The translations under genes were made by a program, and so were the position numbers. Below are positions 41,228 to 50,931 of a DNA stretch of 64,000 bases, piece by piece. Each line of letters begins with the position of its first letter. Positions within the stretch are counted from its first letter, which is position 1. The notes under the pieces were generated by a model. It was given only the letters and a program-made list of their open reading frames with translations. It was not told where the DNA came from and did not search any database. The stretch comes from Planctobacterium marinum (GTDB lineage: Bacteria > Pseudomonadota > Gammaproteobacteria > Enterobacterales > Alteromonadaceae), in NCBI RefSeq assembly GCF_020687805.1, contig NZ_JAJEWQ010000001.1:963232-1027231 (forward strand). The letters are read 5' to 3'.

Positions 41228-43405
41228 TTAACTACAGAAGTTATAAATCTTATTTAATTCAATCACTGTGTTCACAAAAGTATGCTCGTGATTATCGCTG
41301 AAGAAATAATAATTGATATCACCAGGCAACATCACAATACCGATTCCTCCATAACCGGACATGTATGGGATCCAGGTATCATTGCTGCAACCCAGAGCCT
41401 GCTTCGCATTCCAGCCCCAAAATCCATTCTGATACTTATCGATACTGCTGCCCGCATCCAGTCCACGGTTGCTGGTTTGCTGCATCGCATCAGCCAGCAA
41501 TGTGGGATCTAACATAGTGACGCTGTTAATTTTGCCATCGTCCTTGTTCAGGAACTCAGCCAGTTTTACGACATCATCGCGATGATAGGTTAAGCCATAG
41601 CCGGTATAGGCCTGTGCCGCAGTATCAAAAGTGCGTAACGTGGTATAGGTAACCGGACTCAAATCCAATGGTTTCCACAATTCTTCCACCAGCATATCTG
41701 CATAAAATTCCGCACCGCTGCCCTCCCAGGCCTGATAAAGCGCATTGATCCCCTTGCCTAATATATAAGTGTCTGTAGTGTGATACACCCATTTAGTGCC
41801 GGGCGTGGCTTTGCGGCTGTAACTGCAGGAGAAACTGGATTTCTGACTGTCGGTATAGGTTAAAAAGAATCCATTTAACATACCGGTAGAGGCTTCATCT
41901 GCCTGAAATGCATCTGAATCGTAATTACCGGTAGCCATATCCAATGTATCCTCCAGGGTAACATCACTCCACTGAGAGCCGCCACAGGAAGACACCCAGT
42001 TAGCCACCGAGACATCTTTCTGACTTCCGGCGTATTTGTGTTCCAGGCGCATAAGCCCAATACCACCCACTACCGATTTCGCGGTGGAATAAGACGGTAG
42101 TGCCATAACGTCGCAATAGGGATAACTGCCGTAACGGGTTTCACATCCGCCGGTGTAATGCGTACCATCCACCACAACACCAAAGGCGCTGCTATGGGTG
42201 GCTGATTGTTCACTACCAATCACAGATACCTGCAGGTTTGCAGTAGGATAATCGTTGTCCAGCTCGGATACAGGCTTAACCGGCATACGACTGGCGACTT
42301 CAGCTTCGTAATCCACCTGCAGTTGTTGTGCGCCGGTAACGGCGTATGGTGCATATTGCGCACCTAAAATCCCCCAACTGTTAAATTTAAAATAAGCACA
42401 GGTTTCGGAAGCAATTTGATAGGCAACATTGGATACCGAGCCATCGTCTTTAAACAGAAAGGTCATGACCCCGTTGTGGGTACAGTTTGCGCCGTTTTCC
42501 TGTAATGCAAATGGCAAGGCGACCCGTGAATAATTATTGTCGCTGTTTTCCTGCCAGACGCGACCAGGCTCAATAATATAAGACCAGGCCGGATGACTGG
42601 TGGCGATCAGACCTCGCTCTACCGGAATTAGGTGCGTTCCGTGCTGAACAAACTCAAAACTGAATTCGGGTAAATGTTCCGGATCTGTGTAAGAGCCCGC
42701 CAGACTGGTACCCTGCTCCACCAAATTACCAGTGGTACTTTCGTTTAACAATTCCAGCTCACCGGAAAACTGATGAGTTGGGTTTTTAGCTTGCGCCGGA
42801 ACGGCAAAGGCAGAGAAGTCAGTTAAGCTGGTGTAACCAGAAAATAAAGTACTGTAGGTCATGGCGCTGCGACTGACATTGCCAGTACCATTCAGGCTGT
42901 CGTAGAGGCTGGTTTGTTGCTCACCGGTAATACTGATGTTGTCAGCCCAGCAATAATCGTTGGTCCAGTTGCCGGCGGCCCGCACTCTCACCTGTAACGC
43001 ACTATTATCATCCAGTGCCACATTGCTGTAACTGCCGGAGTATAAGGTCACGCCATTATCCTGACCGTCCACCACCTGTACTACTGTTTGCCAACTAGTA
43101 CCGCCATTGCTGCTGACTTCACCAATGCATTTGTCGCTGCCTTCCAACGAACTGGCAGCCATTTCGATACTCACATTGACGTTGCTGTAGCCTGCTGTGG
43201 AAACACTTTGAGTGGCGGTACGGGCACGGGTTAGGCGTAAGGAATAGTTACCTGCATAGACTGTCACCAGATTGCCGCCATTGCCAGACATTGTCCAGCC
43301 GTTGGCATTGGCATCCTGAAAGTCTTCCAGAAACACTTGTTCAGCGGTCGCTGACAGTGACACGAATGCCGAAGCCAGCACAAGGTATTTTATCGTTGCT
43401 TTCAT
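41228..43405 (-). CDS. Secreted serine hydrolase (beta-lactamase-fold) with N-terminal jelly-roll domain
   Basis: About 725 residues from ATG 43405 (AAGG upstream). The signal peptide ends near LSATAE. Residues about 22-155 form a galactose-binding-like/jelly-roll domain (FLEDFQDANANGWTMSGNGG). The rest is paralogous to the gene at 44763: SxxK motif in LPSYSTAKSVVGG, YxT in the PGTKWVYHTTDTYILG stretch. The pattern matches the PF00144 serine hydrolase class (beta-lactamase/D-aminopeptidase/esterase). It is probably extracellular or periplasmic and its substrate is unknown. It closes the GABA/TBDR locus and is followed by a strong terminator. Confidence 0.82.
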   Translation of the reverse strand: MKATIKYLVLASAFVSLSATAEQVFLEDFQDANANGWTMSGNGGNLVTVYAGNYSLRLTRARTATQSVSTAGYSNVNVSIEMAASSLEGSDKCIGEVSSNGGTSWQTVVQVVDGQDNGVTLYSGSYSNVALDDNSALQVRVRAAGNWTNDYCWADNISITGEQQTSLYDSLNGTGNVSRSAMTYSTLFSGYTSLTDFSAFAVPAQAKNPTHQFSGELELLNESTTGNLVEQGTSLAGSYTDPEHLPEFSFEFVQHGTHLIPVERGLIATSHPAWSYIIEPGRVWQENSDNNYSRVALPFALQENGANCTHNGVMTFLFKDDGSVSNVAYQIASETCAYFKFNSWGILGAQYAPYAVTGAQQLQVDYEAEVASRMPVKPVSELDNDYPTANLQVSVIGSEQSATHSSAFGVVVDGTHYTGGCETRYGSYPYCDVMALPSYSTAKSVVGGIGLMRLEHKYAGSQKDVSVANWVSSCGGSQWSDVTLEDTLDMATGNYDSDAFQADEASTGMLNGFFLTYTDSQKSSFSCSYSRKATPGTKWVYHTTDTYILGKGINALYQAWEGSGAEFYADMLVEELWKPLDLSPVTYTTLRTFDTAAQAYTGYGLTYHRDDVVKLAEFLNKDDGKINSVTMLDPTLLADAMQQTSNRGLDAGSSIDKYQNGFWGWNAKQALGCSNDTWIPYMSGYGGIGIVMLPGDINYYFFSDNHEHTFVNTVIELNKIYNFCS

Positions 43406-43542
43406 TTTCTTACCTTTGTTCATTTTATGCCTGAACAAATATTAATCACAAAGACGAAATCAAATAGAGCCAGATTAAGCGTTTCGATTGGACCAGAAAG
43501 GTGCCCGGGTTTTCACAGGGCGGAATGATCGAAGTTGGTAGA

Positions 43543-44742
43543 TTACTTCCTATCCAGTGAAATGGCGGGTCTAAAGGCAAACACCAGGCAAAGCAGCAGT
43601 CCTACTGTAGCGGCATTAATGAGCGGGCCATAGACTTCATTGCGTAACAATAAAGCTCCCACCAAAGGTCCGGAGGCGAGGCCCATTTTGGAAGCAAAAC
43701 CGCCCATCGCCGCATATTGTCCGGCCTTGTCCAGTTCCGAGCAGATGCCAAACAAGTAAGGCAAGACAAACGCCCAGCCCACCCCGATAATGATGTTGCC
43801 ATACAAATACACCGAAGCGATCTCGCTAAAATGCAATGCCCAGGTACACGCGGCCGTCACCAGAATACCAACGGTAAGGGGCAGCATTCGCCCGTATCGG
43901 GAGCCTAAAATCATAACCAGAAACGCGCCCACCAGCGCCACCCAACTGGCAGCTCCTAATGAAGGGCTCATAAATTCAATGGCCAAGCCTTCTTCTCTGC
44001 CAATGGCGATCATATAAGCAAATAAGCCCATATTGGCGGCCTGAAATAAAAAGATTGCGGTCAATACCAATACTAACAAAGACAAGTTAGGCAGCTTCAT
44101 AAGGGCTAATTTAGGTCCCTTATGTTCGGATTTAATTTGGCTGTTAACCGGATAATCCGGCAGGAATATCAACATTACCAGACTGACTGCAGTAAACATC
44201 ATAAGTGCATAAAACAATACGCTGGTGCCGTATTCAGGCACCAGACCGGGCAAATACATCAGCCCCAGGCCGCCCAACCCCCACTGAATAAACAGCAGAT
44301 ATCCAAAGGTTTTATCCGGATCAGTAGTGCGGGAAATAATGCCAAACCCGATCCCCACCAATAAACCGCCCAACAAGCCATGTAAGCCCCGCAGAGCAAT
44401 CATAGCCAGCGGTTGAGCAATAAAAGTGGAGCTAAAATCAATTAACAAAATCGCCAACATCAGCCCGAATGACCACAACCGCCAGCGAATGTGCTTAATA
44501 GCAAACACCGCCGCCAATGCGCCTACTGATGCACCATAGAGATTCGCCGAACTGACATAGCCCGCCTGCTGACTGGTAAAACCTAGTCCATCCACCAGAC
44601 CACTAACAACGGCAGGCATGATATTGATATAAAAAATACCGGCAGTGGTGAGAAAGGCCAAAAATACACTGGCGGCAATGCCATTGGCTGCCACATACCA
44701 AGGTTTGTCGGGATTCTGATTTTCTGTCAATGTCTGCTCCAC
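43543..44742 (-). CDS. MFS transporter
   Basis: 399 residues with about 12 hydrophobic segments, GTG start with AGGAGA seven bases upstream. The MFS signature includes SANLYGASVGALAAVFAIKHIRWRLW and LRGLHGLLGGLLVGIGFG. It resembles the smaller aromatic-acid/YbfB-like group, but the substrate is not recognisable. It lies between the two paralogous serine hydrolases, so it may import the product they release. Confidence 0.87.
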   Translation of the reverse strand: MEQTLTENQNPDKPWYVAANGIAASVFLAFLTTAGIFYINIMPAVVSGLVDGLGFTSQQAGYVSSANLYGASVGALAAVFAIKHIRWRLWSFGLMLAILLIDFSSTFIAQPLAMIALRGLHGLLGGLLVGIGFGIISRTTDPDKTFGYLLFIQWGLGGLGLMYLPGLVPEYGTSVLFYALMMFTAVSLVMLIFLPDYPVNSQIKSEHKGPKLALMKLPNLSLLVLVLTAIFLFQAANMGLFAYMIAIGREEGLAIEFMSPSLGAASWVALVGAFLVMILGSRYGRMLPLTVGILVTAACTWALHFSEIASVYLYGNIIIGVGWAFVLPYLFGICSELDKAGQYAAMGGFASKMGLASGPLVGALLLRNEVYGPLINAATVGLLLCLVFAFRPAISLDRK

Positions 44743-44762
44743 CCTTGTCTCTCCTGTTATTG

Positions 44763-46652
44763 TTATATGTTAATGCGGCAAATATCCGCTAACTTGTTGA
44801 GTTCGATGGCGGCGTCACGCCAATTGTATTGATGCCCATCACTGACATAATAAAACTGCAAATCCGGGCGCAGAAACACCAGCGCCAATCCACCATAGCC
44901 CATCATGTAGGGCACATAATTATCTTGCTCACAGCCCAAAATGGGTTTCAGGTTGTAAGCCCAAAAACTGTTGTTATAACGGATATTGGCAAACTCAGTG
45001 GCCAGGGTGTTGTGAACGTGGGGCTGCAAGGTGTCGGACAGCATGTCTGAATGCAGCAGCGCTGCAGTAGCAGCAGGGTTTTGCCACTGTTGCTGTATAA
45101 AATCCGCCAGTTTGTGAAAATCGCCGGGCAGAAGGAATAAGCCATATCCGGCAAACGGTTGCTCAGTACTTCCCTGAGAGCGTCGGCTCTTTTGGGCCAA
45201 CTCACTCAGCTGCGCCGCAGCAAAAATGCGCTTTACCAGCACATCGCGAAACACATCTGCGTCTGCATTAGCGCTTTTATCCTGCCACCAGGCCTGTAGT
45301 ACAGCGCCTAACAAATAGGTATCGCTGGTGTGGTAGACAAACTCAGTGCCTGGCGTGGATTGGCGAGGAAATTGATTGCAGGCATATTGTAATTTCTGCT
45401 CATGGCTGGCAACGCTAAAAAAACCAGAACTATCGCTGCCACCTTCATCGACACCGTGTTGGCGTGACTGATAATTCCCGGTACTCATATCCAGCAAATG
45501 GCCAACGGTGACTCCCTGCCATTTGTCGATATTGGCTGCCGTGCGGCACTGTGCAATCCACTGCGTCACCGGGATAGACAAAATATCACCGTAGCTCTGT
45601 TCTAAACTCATCACTAATAAACCAGCAAATATGGATTTAGCCAGTGAATAGGAAGGCAACACCAACTGCTCACAAAACGGATACACACCGGCCCTTGTCA
45701 TACAAGGTGTGGCATAATGCTCCCCCTGATAAATCACGCCCAGCGCAGATAAGGCCTGCTCTGGAATAAGATGCTGTAGCTGCAATCGAGCAAAATCCAT
45801 TTCCTGGGCATGGTTTGCCAAATGCTGCAATGGCCTGATTTTTGGATTGGTTTCCGCTAACACAGGGCTATCAGCCATGGAGGGTATTTCTGTGCTGAAC
45901 TCGCTGTGCTGCAGAACAACCTGACCTTTTCCCCAAAAATCAGCCTGAAAGTAACCACAGGTTTCTGAGCTAATTTGATAATAAAAAGTGCTTAGTTCAG
46001 TGCCCAGCGTAATATCCAGAAACAGCGCCCCGTTGTGCACACAATTTTGATTTTTTTCTACCAGAGCAAAAGGCAGGGCAATCTGTAACTGCGGACTTTG
46101 CTCAGACAATTGCACCACATTTCCTACACCCAAAATATAATCCCATGTTGGGTGCTGAGTTTCCTGTAATTGGCGGTTAACCGGTACTATGTGGTAACGC
46201 CGATTGGCATGAACACCGCCTGCGGGTTGCGGCGCATCTTCTGCCAGGATACGAAAGTCCAATTGCATTTCTGGCAACACTTGGCGCTTGTCACCAAAGC
46301 TGGGCGGAGAAGTGTTTTGTGAATACAGGTAGTCTTCGGGCTGTGAATGAATGTTAATATTTGCCTTGCTGACATCGGGCTGAAGCCTGATGCTACCGCT
46401 TTTTAGCGTAACCGGGATGTTGCTGTGTACCGGCAAATTAAACATTGCCATAGTACGAGGCGCAGAGTCTGTGATATCCGCTAATAGCAAGTTTTCTGCA
46501 ACAAGCCTACCTGCCTTATTTGCTGCAAGCGGATTATCAGCCGCGAAAGCCGCGGCGCTGTAAACGCTTAACGAGAACCATGCTATTCCAATCCCGGCCA
46601 GGGCCATTTTATGCACAAACAGTGACCTTATCAGCAACACCCAAAACCGCAT
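44763..46652 (-). CDS. Secreted serine hydrolase, paralogue of the 41228 gene
   Basis: 629 residues from the ATG at 46652, overlapping the sulfotransferase stop as ATGA. The signal peptide ends near AAAFAAD. It shares with the 41228 product the regions LVPVxRxLxxTxHPxWxYI, LPSYSLAKSIFAG (SxxK) and TPGTEFVYHTSDTYLLGAVLQAW (YxT). It lacks the N-terminal jelly-roll domain. The two copies flank an MFS gene, an arrangement suggesting duplication and specialisation for related esters or amides. Confidence 0.82.
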   Translation of the reverse strand: MRFWVLLIRSLFVHKMALAGIGIAWFSLSVYSAAAFAADNPLAANKAGRLVAENLLLADITDSAPRTMAMFNLPVHSNIPVTLKSGSIRLQPDVSKANINIHSQPEDYLYSQNTSPPSFGDKRQVLPEMQLDFRILAEDAPQPAGGVHANRRYHIVPVNRQLQETQHPTWDYILGVGNVVQLSEQSPQLQIALPFALVEKNQNCVHNGALFLDITLGTELSTFYYQISSETCGYFQADFWGKGQVVLQHSEFSTEIPSMADSPVLAETNPKIRPLQHLANHAQEMDFARLQLQHLIPEQALSALGVIYQGEHYATPCMTRAGVYPFCEQLVLPSYSLAKSIFAGLLVMSLEQSYGDILSIPVTQWIAQCRTAANIDKWQGVTVGHLLDMSTGNYQSRQHGVDEGGSDSSGFFSVASHEQKLQYACNQFPRQSTPGTEFVYHTSDTYLLGAVLQAWWQDKSANADADVFRDVLVKRIFAAAQLSELAQKSRRSQGSTEQPFAGYGLFLLPGDFHKLADFIQQQWQNPAATAALLHSDMLSDTLQPHVHNTLATEFANIRYNNSFWAYNLKPILGCEQDNYVPYMMGYGGLALVFLRPDLQFYYVSDGHQYNWRDAAIELNKLADICRINI

Positions 46653-48382
46653 CAACAAGGCACTCCCAGTGCTTGTAACTGCTGTTGCAGAGGATGCAGG
46701 TGCGCTTCATATCGACGCCATTTATCCACAGAGCCTTGATGAATAGGCTGTCGAACTTGTGCTGCACTGGCGGTACTTGAAGGAGCCAGGTTCTGGTGAG
46801 TTTGCGCATATGCCTGGCGCCAGGTCAGATTACAATAGGTAAATAGCTTGTGCCCTTCCTGCTCAGGCTCAGTCACCAGTTTTTCATAGTTAAGGGTATA
46901 AACCGCTTTACCCATTGAGGCCAGCCACTGCTGCATTAACCGGTAATGTGCCGCATAGTATCGGGCCAGTTCATCCAGTTGATAGGAGAAGGGGTAGCCA
47001 TGGGTAAAGAGGCTCTTATAGATGGCATAGCAGGTATCCATCGGAGAGCGTTGCACATAAACAATTTTCGCGCCGGGTAATGCCCGATGGATCAACGGCA
47101 TGTTCAATGAATTCAACGGCAACTTATCAATAAAGTGCCGGGTGTGGCCGGTTTCAGGTCGGGTACTGTCGATGTACGACTGTCCCAATGTCGCAAAATC
47201 GATGCTCCCAGATTGCCGTATCAGTTCCTGGGGGCTTCTGGCCTGGTGTCCCTGTGCTTTAACCTTCTGCATCATTTGCAATGCAAAGTTATTCAGCTCA
47301 CCGGCAATGTACACCTGAGGGTCCTGACTTAACAAACGCTCCACCAGCGTAGAGCCGGTTCTGGGCAAACCCAGAATAAAAATAGCTTCGTCATTTTCGT
47401 AACCGGCAACGGTATCTGCAGTGTAATCAAACCAATCAGCATCAAACTGGGTGGCTAATTGCGTTAGAATTGCTTCGTCTCTGGTGACATCATATTGCAT
47501 GATACTGCGCCGGGCGTTGGCCCCTTGTTGCAAGGCTGTAAAGCTGTCGTCATATTCACCCATATCCTCCAGCTCTTTCGCCAGTGCATAACACACCTGA
47601 GCCGCAGGTAAAAATTGGCCTGACGTCTTAGCCAGTACCGACTCTAACTCAGTAATATGATTATTCTCATGAGTTTGCTTGCGCAACCCCGAACGCAATA
47701 ATTGCGCTTCCGTATCCAGAGGATTCAGTTGCAGAGCTTTGTCCAGCGAAGCTTCAGCAGCATCAATATCCCCCAGATAACGCTGCACCGACGCCAGGTT
47801 AAACAACAGTTGCGCCCGTATTCCGGTATTTTCTGGCGATTCAGAATCCACTAATGCTAACGCTTTCTGATACCGTGCCTTTGCTTCGTTGTAGCGTTGC
47901 AGGCCATTGAGTATTAATGCTAATTCAGTGTAGAAATCCAAAGAAGATGATTGAACATGCAGCAACTCATCCAGTAAGTAGTTGGCGTCTGTGCGACACT
48001 GCATACGCAACAAAGTATGAGCTTTGTGCAATTGCCAGCGTTCATTTTCCGGTTCAATTTCAATGGCGGGTTCAATGTGCTGTAATGCCAGTTCAAACTG
48101 TTGCATCTGAAAGGCTAAAAAGCTGCTGGCAAACCAAACGTCTGCTGAACCAGAGCAACGTGCGATAAGATGATCACAGGCCTGACGCGCAGGTTTCGCT
48201 TGCTGTCGATTTATGATTTCCCAGACATCATCCAGCGCCGCTTCAAGCGCTGGCGTATTTGGTAGAAGAGATTCTGAAGATGATGAAAACTGCAATATAA
48301 ACCGCCTGCTTTGAGAATTCACATTATTCGCGATAAAAAACAGGAAAGCCAGTGTTGCCACTGACCTCCTGCTCCCACGCAC
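46652..48382 (-). CDS. Tetratricopeptide-repeat sulfotransferase family protein
   Basis: About 576 residues. The N-terminal half is TPR-type helical repeats (for example LIARCSGSADVWFASSFLAFQ and HIEPAIEIEPENERWQLHKAHTLL). The C-terminal half is a PAPS-type sulfotransferase: FILGLPRTGSTLVERLLSQDP is the 5'-phosphosulfate loop and YVQRSPMDTCYAIYKSLF the 3'-phosphate-binding segment. The GTG start is uncertain because the first 30 residues are hydrophobic and a second GTG follows AGGAGG. This protein type is often next to TBDRs in marine bacteria, as here. Its acceptor is unknown. Confidence 0.85.
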   Translation of the reverse strand: MRGSRRSVATLAFLFFIANNVNSQSRRFILQFSSSSESLLPNTPALEAALDDVWEIINRQQAKPARQACDHLIARCSGSADVWFASSFLAFQMQQFELALQHIEPAIEIEPENERWQLHKAHTLLRMQCRTDANYLLDELLHVQSSSLDFYTELALILNGLQRYNEAKARYQKALALVDSESPENTGIRAQLLFNLASVQRYLGDIDAAEASLDKALQLNPLDTEAQLLRSGLRKQTHENNHITELESVLAKTSGQFLPAAQVCYALAKELEDMGEYDDSFTALQQGANARRSIMQYDVTRDEAILTQLATQFDADWFDYTADTVAGYENDEAIFILGLPRTGSTLVERLLSQDPQVYIAGELNNFALQMMQKVKAQGHQARSPQELIRQSGSIDFATLGQSYIDSTRPETGHTRHFIDKLPLNSLNMPLIHRALPGAKIVYVQRSPMDTCYAIYKSLFTHGYPFSYQLDELARYYAAHYRLMQQWLASMGKAVYTLNYEKLVTEPEQEGHKLFTYCNLTWRQAYAQTHQNLAPSSTASAAQVRQPIHQGSVDKWRRYEAHLHPLQQQLQALGVPC

Positions 48383-48404
48383 GACACATGAAGAAAATGC
48401 TCAA

Positions 48405-50825
48405 TTAAAACCGATAAGTGGCACTCAAACCAATGGTTCTGGGCAAACTAATATAGTCTTTCGAGGAATTTGCCAGGAAAGCCTCTGAGGGCTCCGTACC
48501 CATATGCGATTCTGTGATTAAACCGGTAACACCCTCTTCGTTAGTGATATTCTTCACGTACAAAGACACGCTCCAGTCATCCGCCATCAAACTCATACTG
48601 GCATTAAATAGTGCAAAGCCATCAATGTCGGCCTGATGTTTAGGACTATCACCCAACCAGTTCACCGAATCAGACTGATAATACATATTGGCTCTGGAAA
48701 CCAGATACATACCGTTATCCAGTGTGTAAGTATGATCGATGGCAAAACTTAAGGTGTGCTCCGGTGTTAAGGGTAGCTCAGCGCCATCGGCTGCCACCAG
48801 ATAGGTGGGCGATTCGCTGGAAATTCCTGATGGCGCATAAAAATCACCGGTTAACTCGCCTTTCACAAAGGCATAACCTAACACGTAGTGCCACTCTGGA
48901 CTCAGGTAGCCTTGTAATTCTAATTCCAGCCCCCGGGTCTCCGCTGATTCACCGTTGGCGACAGTAAAGAAGCCCCAGTAGGACGCCGTGTTTAATTGCG
49001 GATCCTGCCAGTCCATCATAAAGGCAGACAAGGTGTAGCTGTGTTGATTGTCCAGTAATGTGCCTTTCAGACCGATTTCATAGTTAGTGGTACTGTCAGA
49101 GTCGTAACTTTGCCATTCTGCACGCTCTTCCAGACTGCCTGACAGGGGTACAGCGTTAGCACCACCCCGTCTGAAACCTTCAGAAATAGTCGCGTACAAC
49201 ATGGTATCCTGACTTAAATCATAGGACGCATTGACCTTGAATAGCGTGCCATTTTCATCATCAGAGAAACTGGGATCGCCCCCCAAAAATGGCCAGATAG
49301 GTAAGGACAGCTCTGTGTCATTTTGGGTTTCAGTCTTAAAGTAGCGCAAACCACCTACCATGCGAAACTCATCAGAGAAGTGATAAGTCAGCTCGCCAAA
49401 CAAGGCACTATCTTTAAATTCGACATTGCGCACATAATGAAAATCATTGTCGGTGTAAACCATGCCAAAATCGCCCATGGTGTCCCACCAGCTAAATGCT
49501 GCGCCAGCCCACTCCTGATAGCCTGGCATATAGCTGTCCTGGTACACGGTAGCATCCTGGTCCATGCGATAAACGCCAGCCACCCAGTCAATATTGTTGA
49601 CCCGCTCGTTTGACACCAGGCGCACTTCCATTACTGTCGCTTCTTCATCATAACCACGCACAGCCTGGGCCATAGGTCGGGGTGAGCCGTAATACAGGCC
49701 GGTAAACCAGGCGTTTTTAGCATAAAAACCGGTGTTATCACTGACCGCCTCACCGCTGTGATCATAGCGAGATACGCTGGAAGTCAGCGTGGCAAACCCG
49801 AGGTTCCACTCCAGCTCCAGTGCTGATAATGATACATCTCGCTCTGATGGTTCCAGTTGCACCGCACCATTTTCATATTCACCATAAGCTTGTTCTGTGC
49901 CTGTGGTCCAGTGAGTGCCGCGCGTTACCTGACGACGCCCGCCGATCTTATCTTCCTGAAATTGGTGTGACGCCAGTAAGGTAGCGTTATCACTGATTTC
50001 AAACAAAGCTGAAACCCGCCCGTAATCAATATCAACGGTGTCAGCATCTTTTTTACTGGTGAATATAGGTCCACCTGCGGCAATATCGCCATTTTGCGCA
50101 GCTGGTGCGTAATTATTTTGGTCCAGTTGGTACAAGGTGGTGTAATCCACGATGCCATCGTTATCGATTTTGCCAAAGTTCGCTCTTACTGCGACTTTAT
50201 CGCTAATGGGAATATTCACCAACACATCAGCGCCCAAATTATGGCCATCTGAGCCATCTGTCTGACCGTAATTCAGGCCTACTGAGCCAGAAAATTCCGA
50301 GGTATCCGGTTTGTTCATGCGGTATTTCACCGTGCCGGCCAACGCACCGGAACCGTACAGGGTGCCCTGCGGACCGCGTAACACCTCTACCTGTTCCACA
50401 TCTTTCAGGATAAAGTTGGCGTATAAAGGTGTCTCGTTAACATAAGTCGCCACGGTAGGCACCGCAGATAAGGGCACATCACCGTTCGCGCCATTATCCA
50501 CGTTAACACCACGGATAATCACACCGTTCACCGTGCCGGAGTTACGATAACCGCGATCAACGACGGTAATCCCCGCTACACCACGCATCATTTCAGAAGC
50601 ATCGACAATTTGTGCATTGGCCAGTTCTTCGCCGGATACTGCAGAAATATTGTAAGGAATATCCTGAATTGATTGCGCACGACGGTTTGCTGTCACTTCG
50701 ATAACTTCAAGTTTTCCTTTTTCAGCCTCGGCTTCCTGAGCAAAGGCTGCAGGTGTACCTGCCAGCAGAAGCGCGGAGGAAACTGCGCTGGTCAGTAGTG
50801 ATTTTTTGAATGTGACGGTTTTCAT
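48405..50825 (-). CDS. TonB-dependent receptor (GABA/amide locus)
   Basis: 806 residues. The signal peptide ends near TPAAFAQE. The plug spans about 40-170 (VIEVTANRRAQSIQDIPYNISAVSGEELANAQIVDASEMMRGVAGITVVDRG, then GVIIRGVNVDNGANGDVPL and VEVLRGPQGTLYGSGALAGTVKYRM, the TonB-box-following signature). The barrel ends in SATYRF. It belongs to the siderophore/TonB-dependent receptor subgroup used in marine bacteria for varied small substrates. It is followed at 22 bp by the TPR-sulfotransferase. A direct-repeat operator (50895-50926) lies just upstream. Confidence 0.93.
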   Translation of the reverse strand: MKTVTFKKSLLTSAVSSALLLAGTPAAFAQEAEAEKGKLEVIEVTANRRAQSIQDIPYNISAVSGEELANAQIVDASEMMRGVAGITVVDRGYRNSGTVNGVIIRGVNVDNGANGDVPLSAVPTVATYVNETPLYANFILKDVEQVEVLRGPQGTLYGSGALAGTVKYRMNKPDTSEFSGSVGLNYGQTDGSDGHNLGADVLVNIPISDKVAVRANFGKIDNDGIVDYTTLYQLDQNNYAPAAQNGDIAAGGPIFTSKKDADTVDIDYGRVSALFEISDNATLLASHQFQEDKIGGRRQVTRGTHWTTGTEQAYGEYENGAVQLEPSERDVSLSALELEWNLGFATLTSSVSRYDHSGEAVSDNTGFYAKNAWFTGLYYGSPRPMAQAVRGYDEEATVMEVRLVSNERVNNIDWVAGVYRMDQDATVYQDSYMPGYQEWAGAAFSWWDTMGDFGMVYTDNDFHYVRNVEFKDSALFGELTYHFSDEFRMVGGLRYFKTETQNDTELSLPIWPFLGGDPSFSDDENGTLFKVNASYDLSQDTMLYATISEGFRRGGANAVPLSGSLEERAEWQSYDSDSTTNYEIGLKGTLLDNQHSYTLSAFMMDWQDPQLNTASYWGFFTVANGESAETRGLELELQGYLSPEWHYVLGYAFVKGELTGDFYAPSGISSESPTYLVAADGAELPLTPEHTLSFAIDHTYTLDNGMYLVSRANMYYQSDSVNWLGDSPKHQADIDGFALFNASMSLMADDWSVSLYVKNITNEEGVTGLITESHMGTEPSEAFLANSSKDYISLPRTIGLSATYRF

Positions 50826-50894
50826 AGTGTTATCCCATTGGTGTTATTTTTGTACAGTCACTCGCAGCCTAGAACAGAGTTAAAAATCTCACTA

Positions 50895-50926
50895 GTACCA
50901 GTTTGCGATGACAAATTGGTCCAGTA
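50895..50926 (-). promoter_or_regulatory. Putative MocR-type operator before the TBDR gene
   Basis: Minus-strand direct repeat ACTGG ... ACTGGTACTA, the two ACTGG units exactly 23 bp apart. The same spacing and the AACTGGTACTA unit recur at 51872-51902. Confidence 0.6.
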
Positions 50927-50931
50927 AGGTG

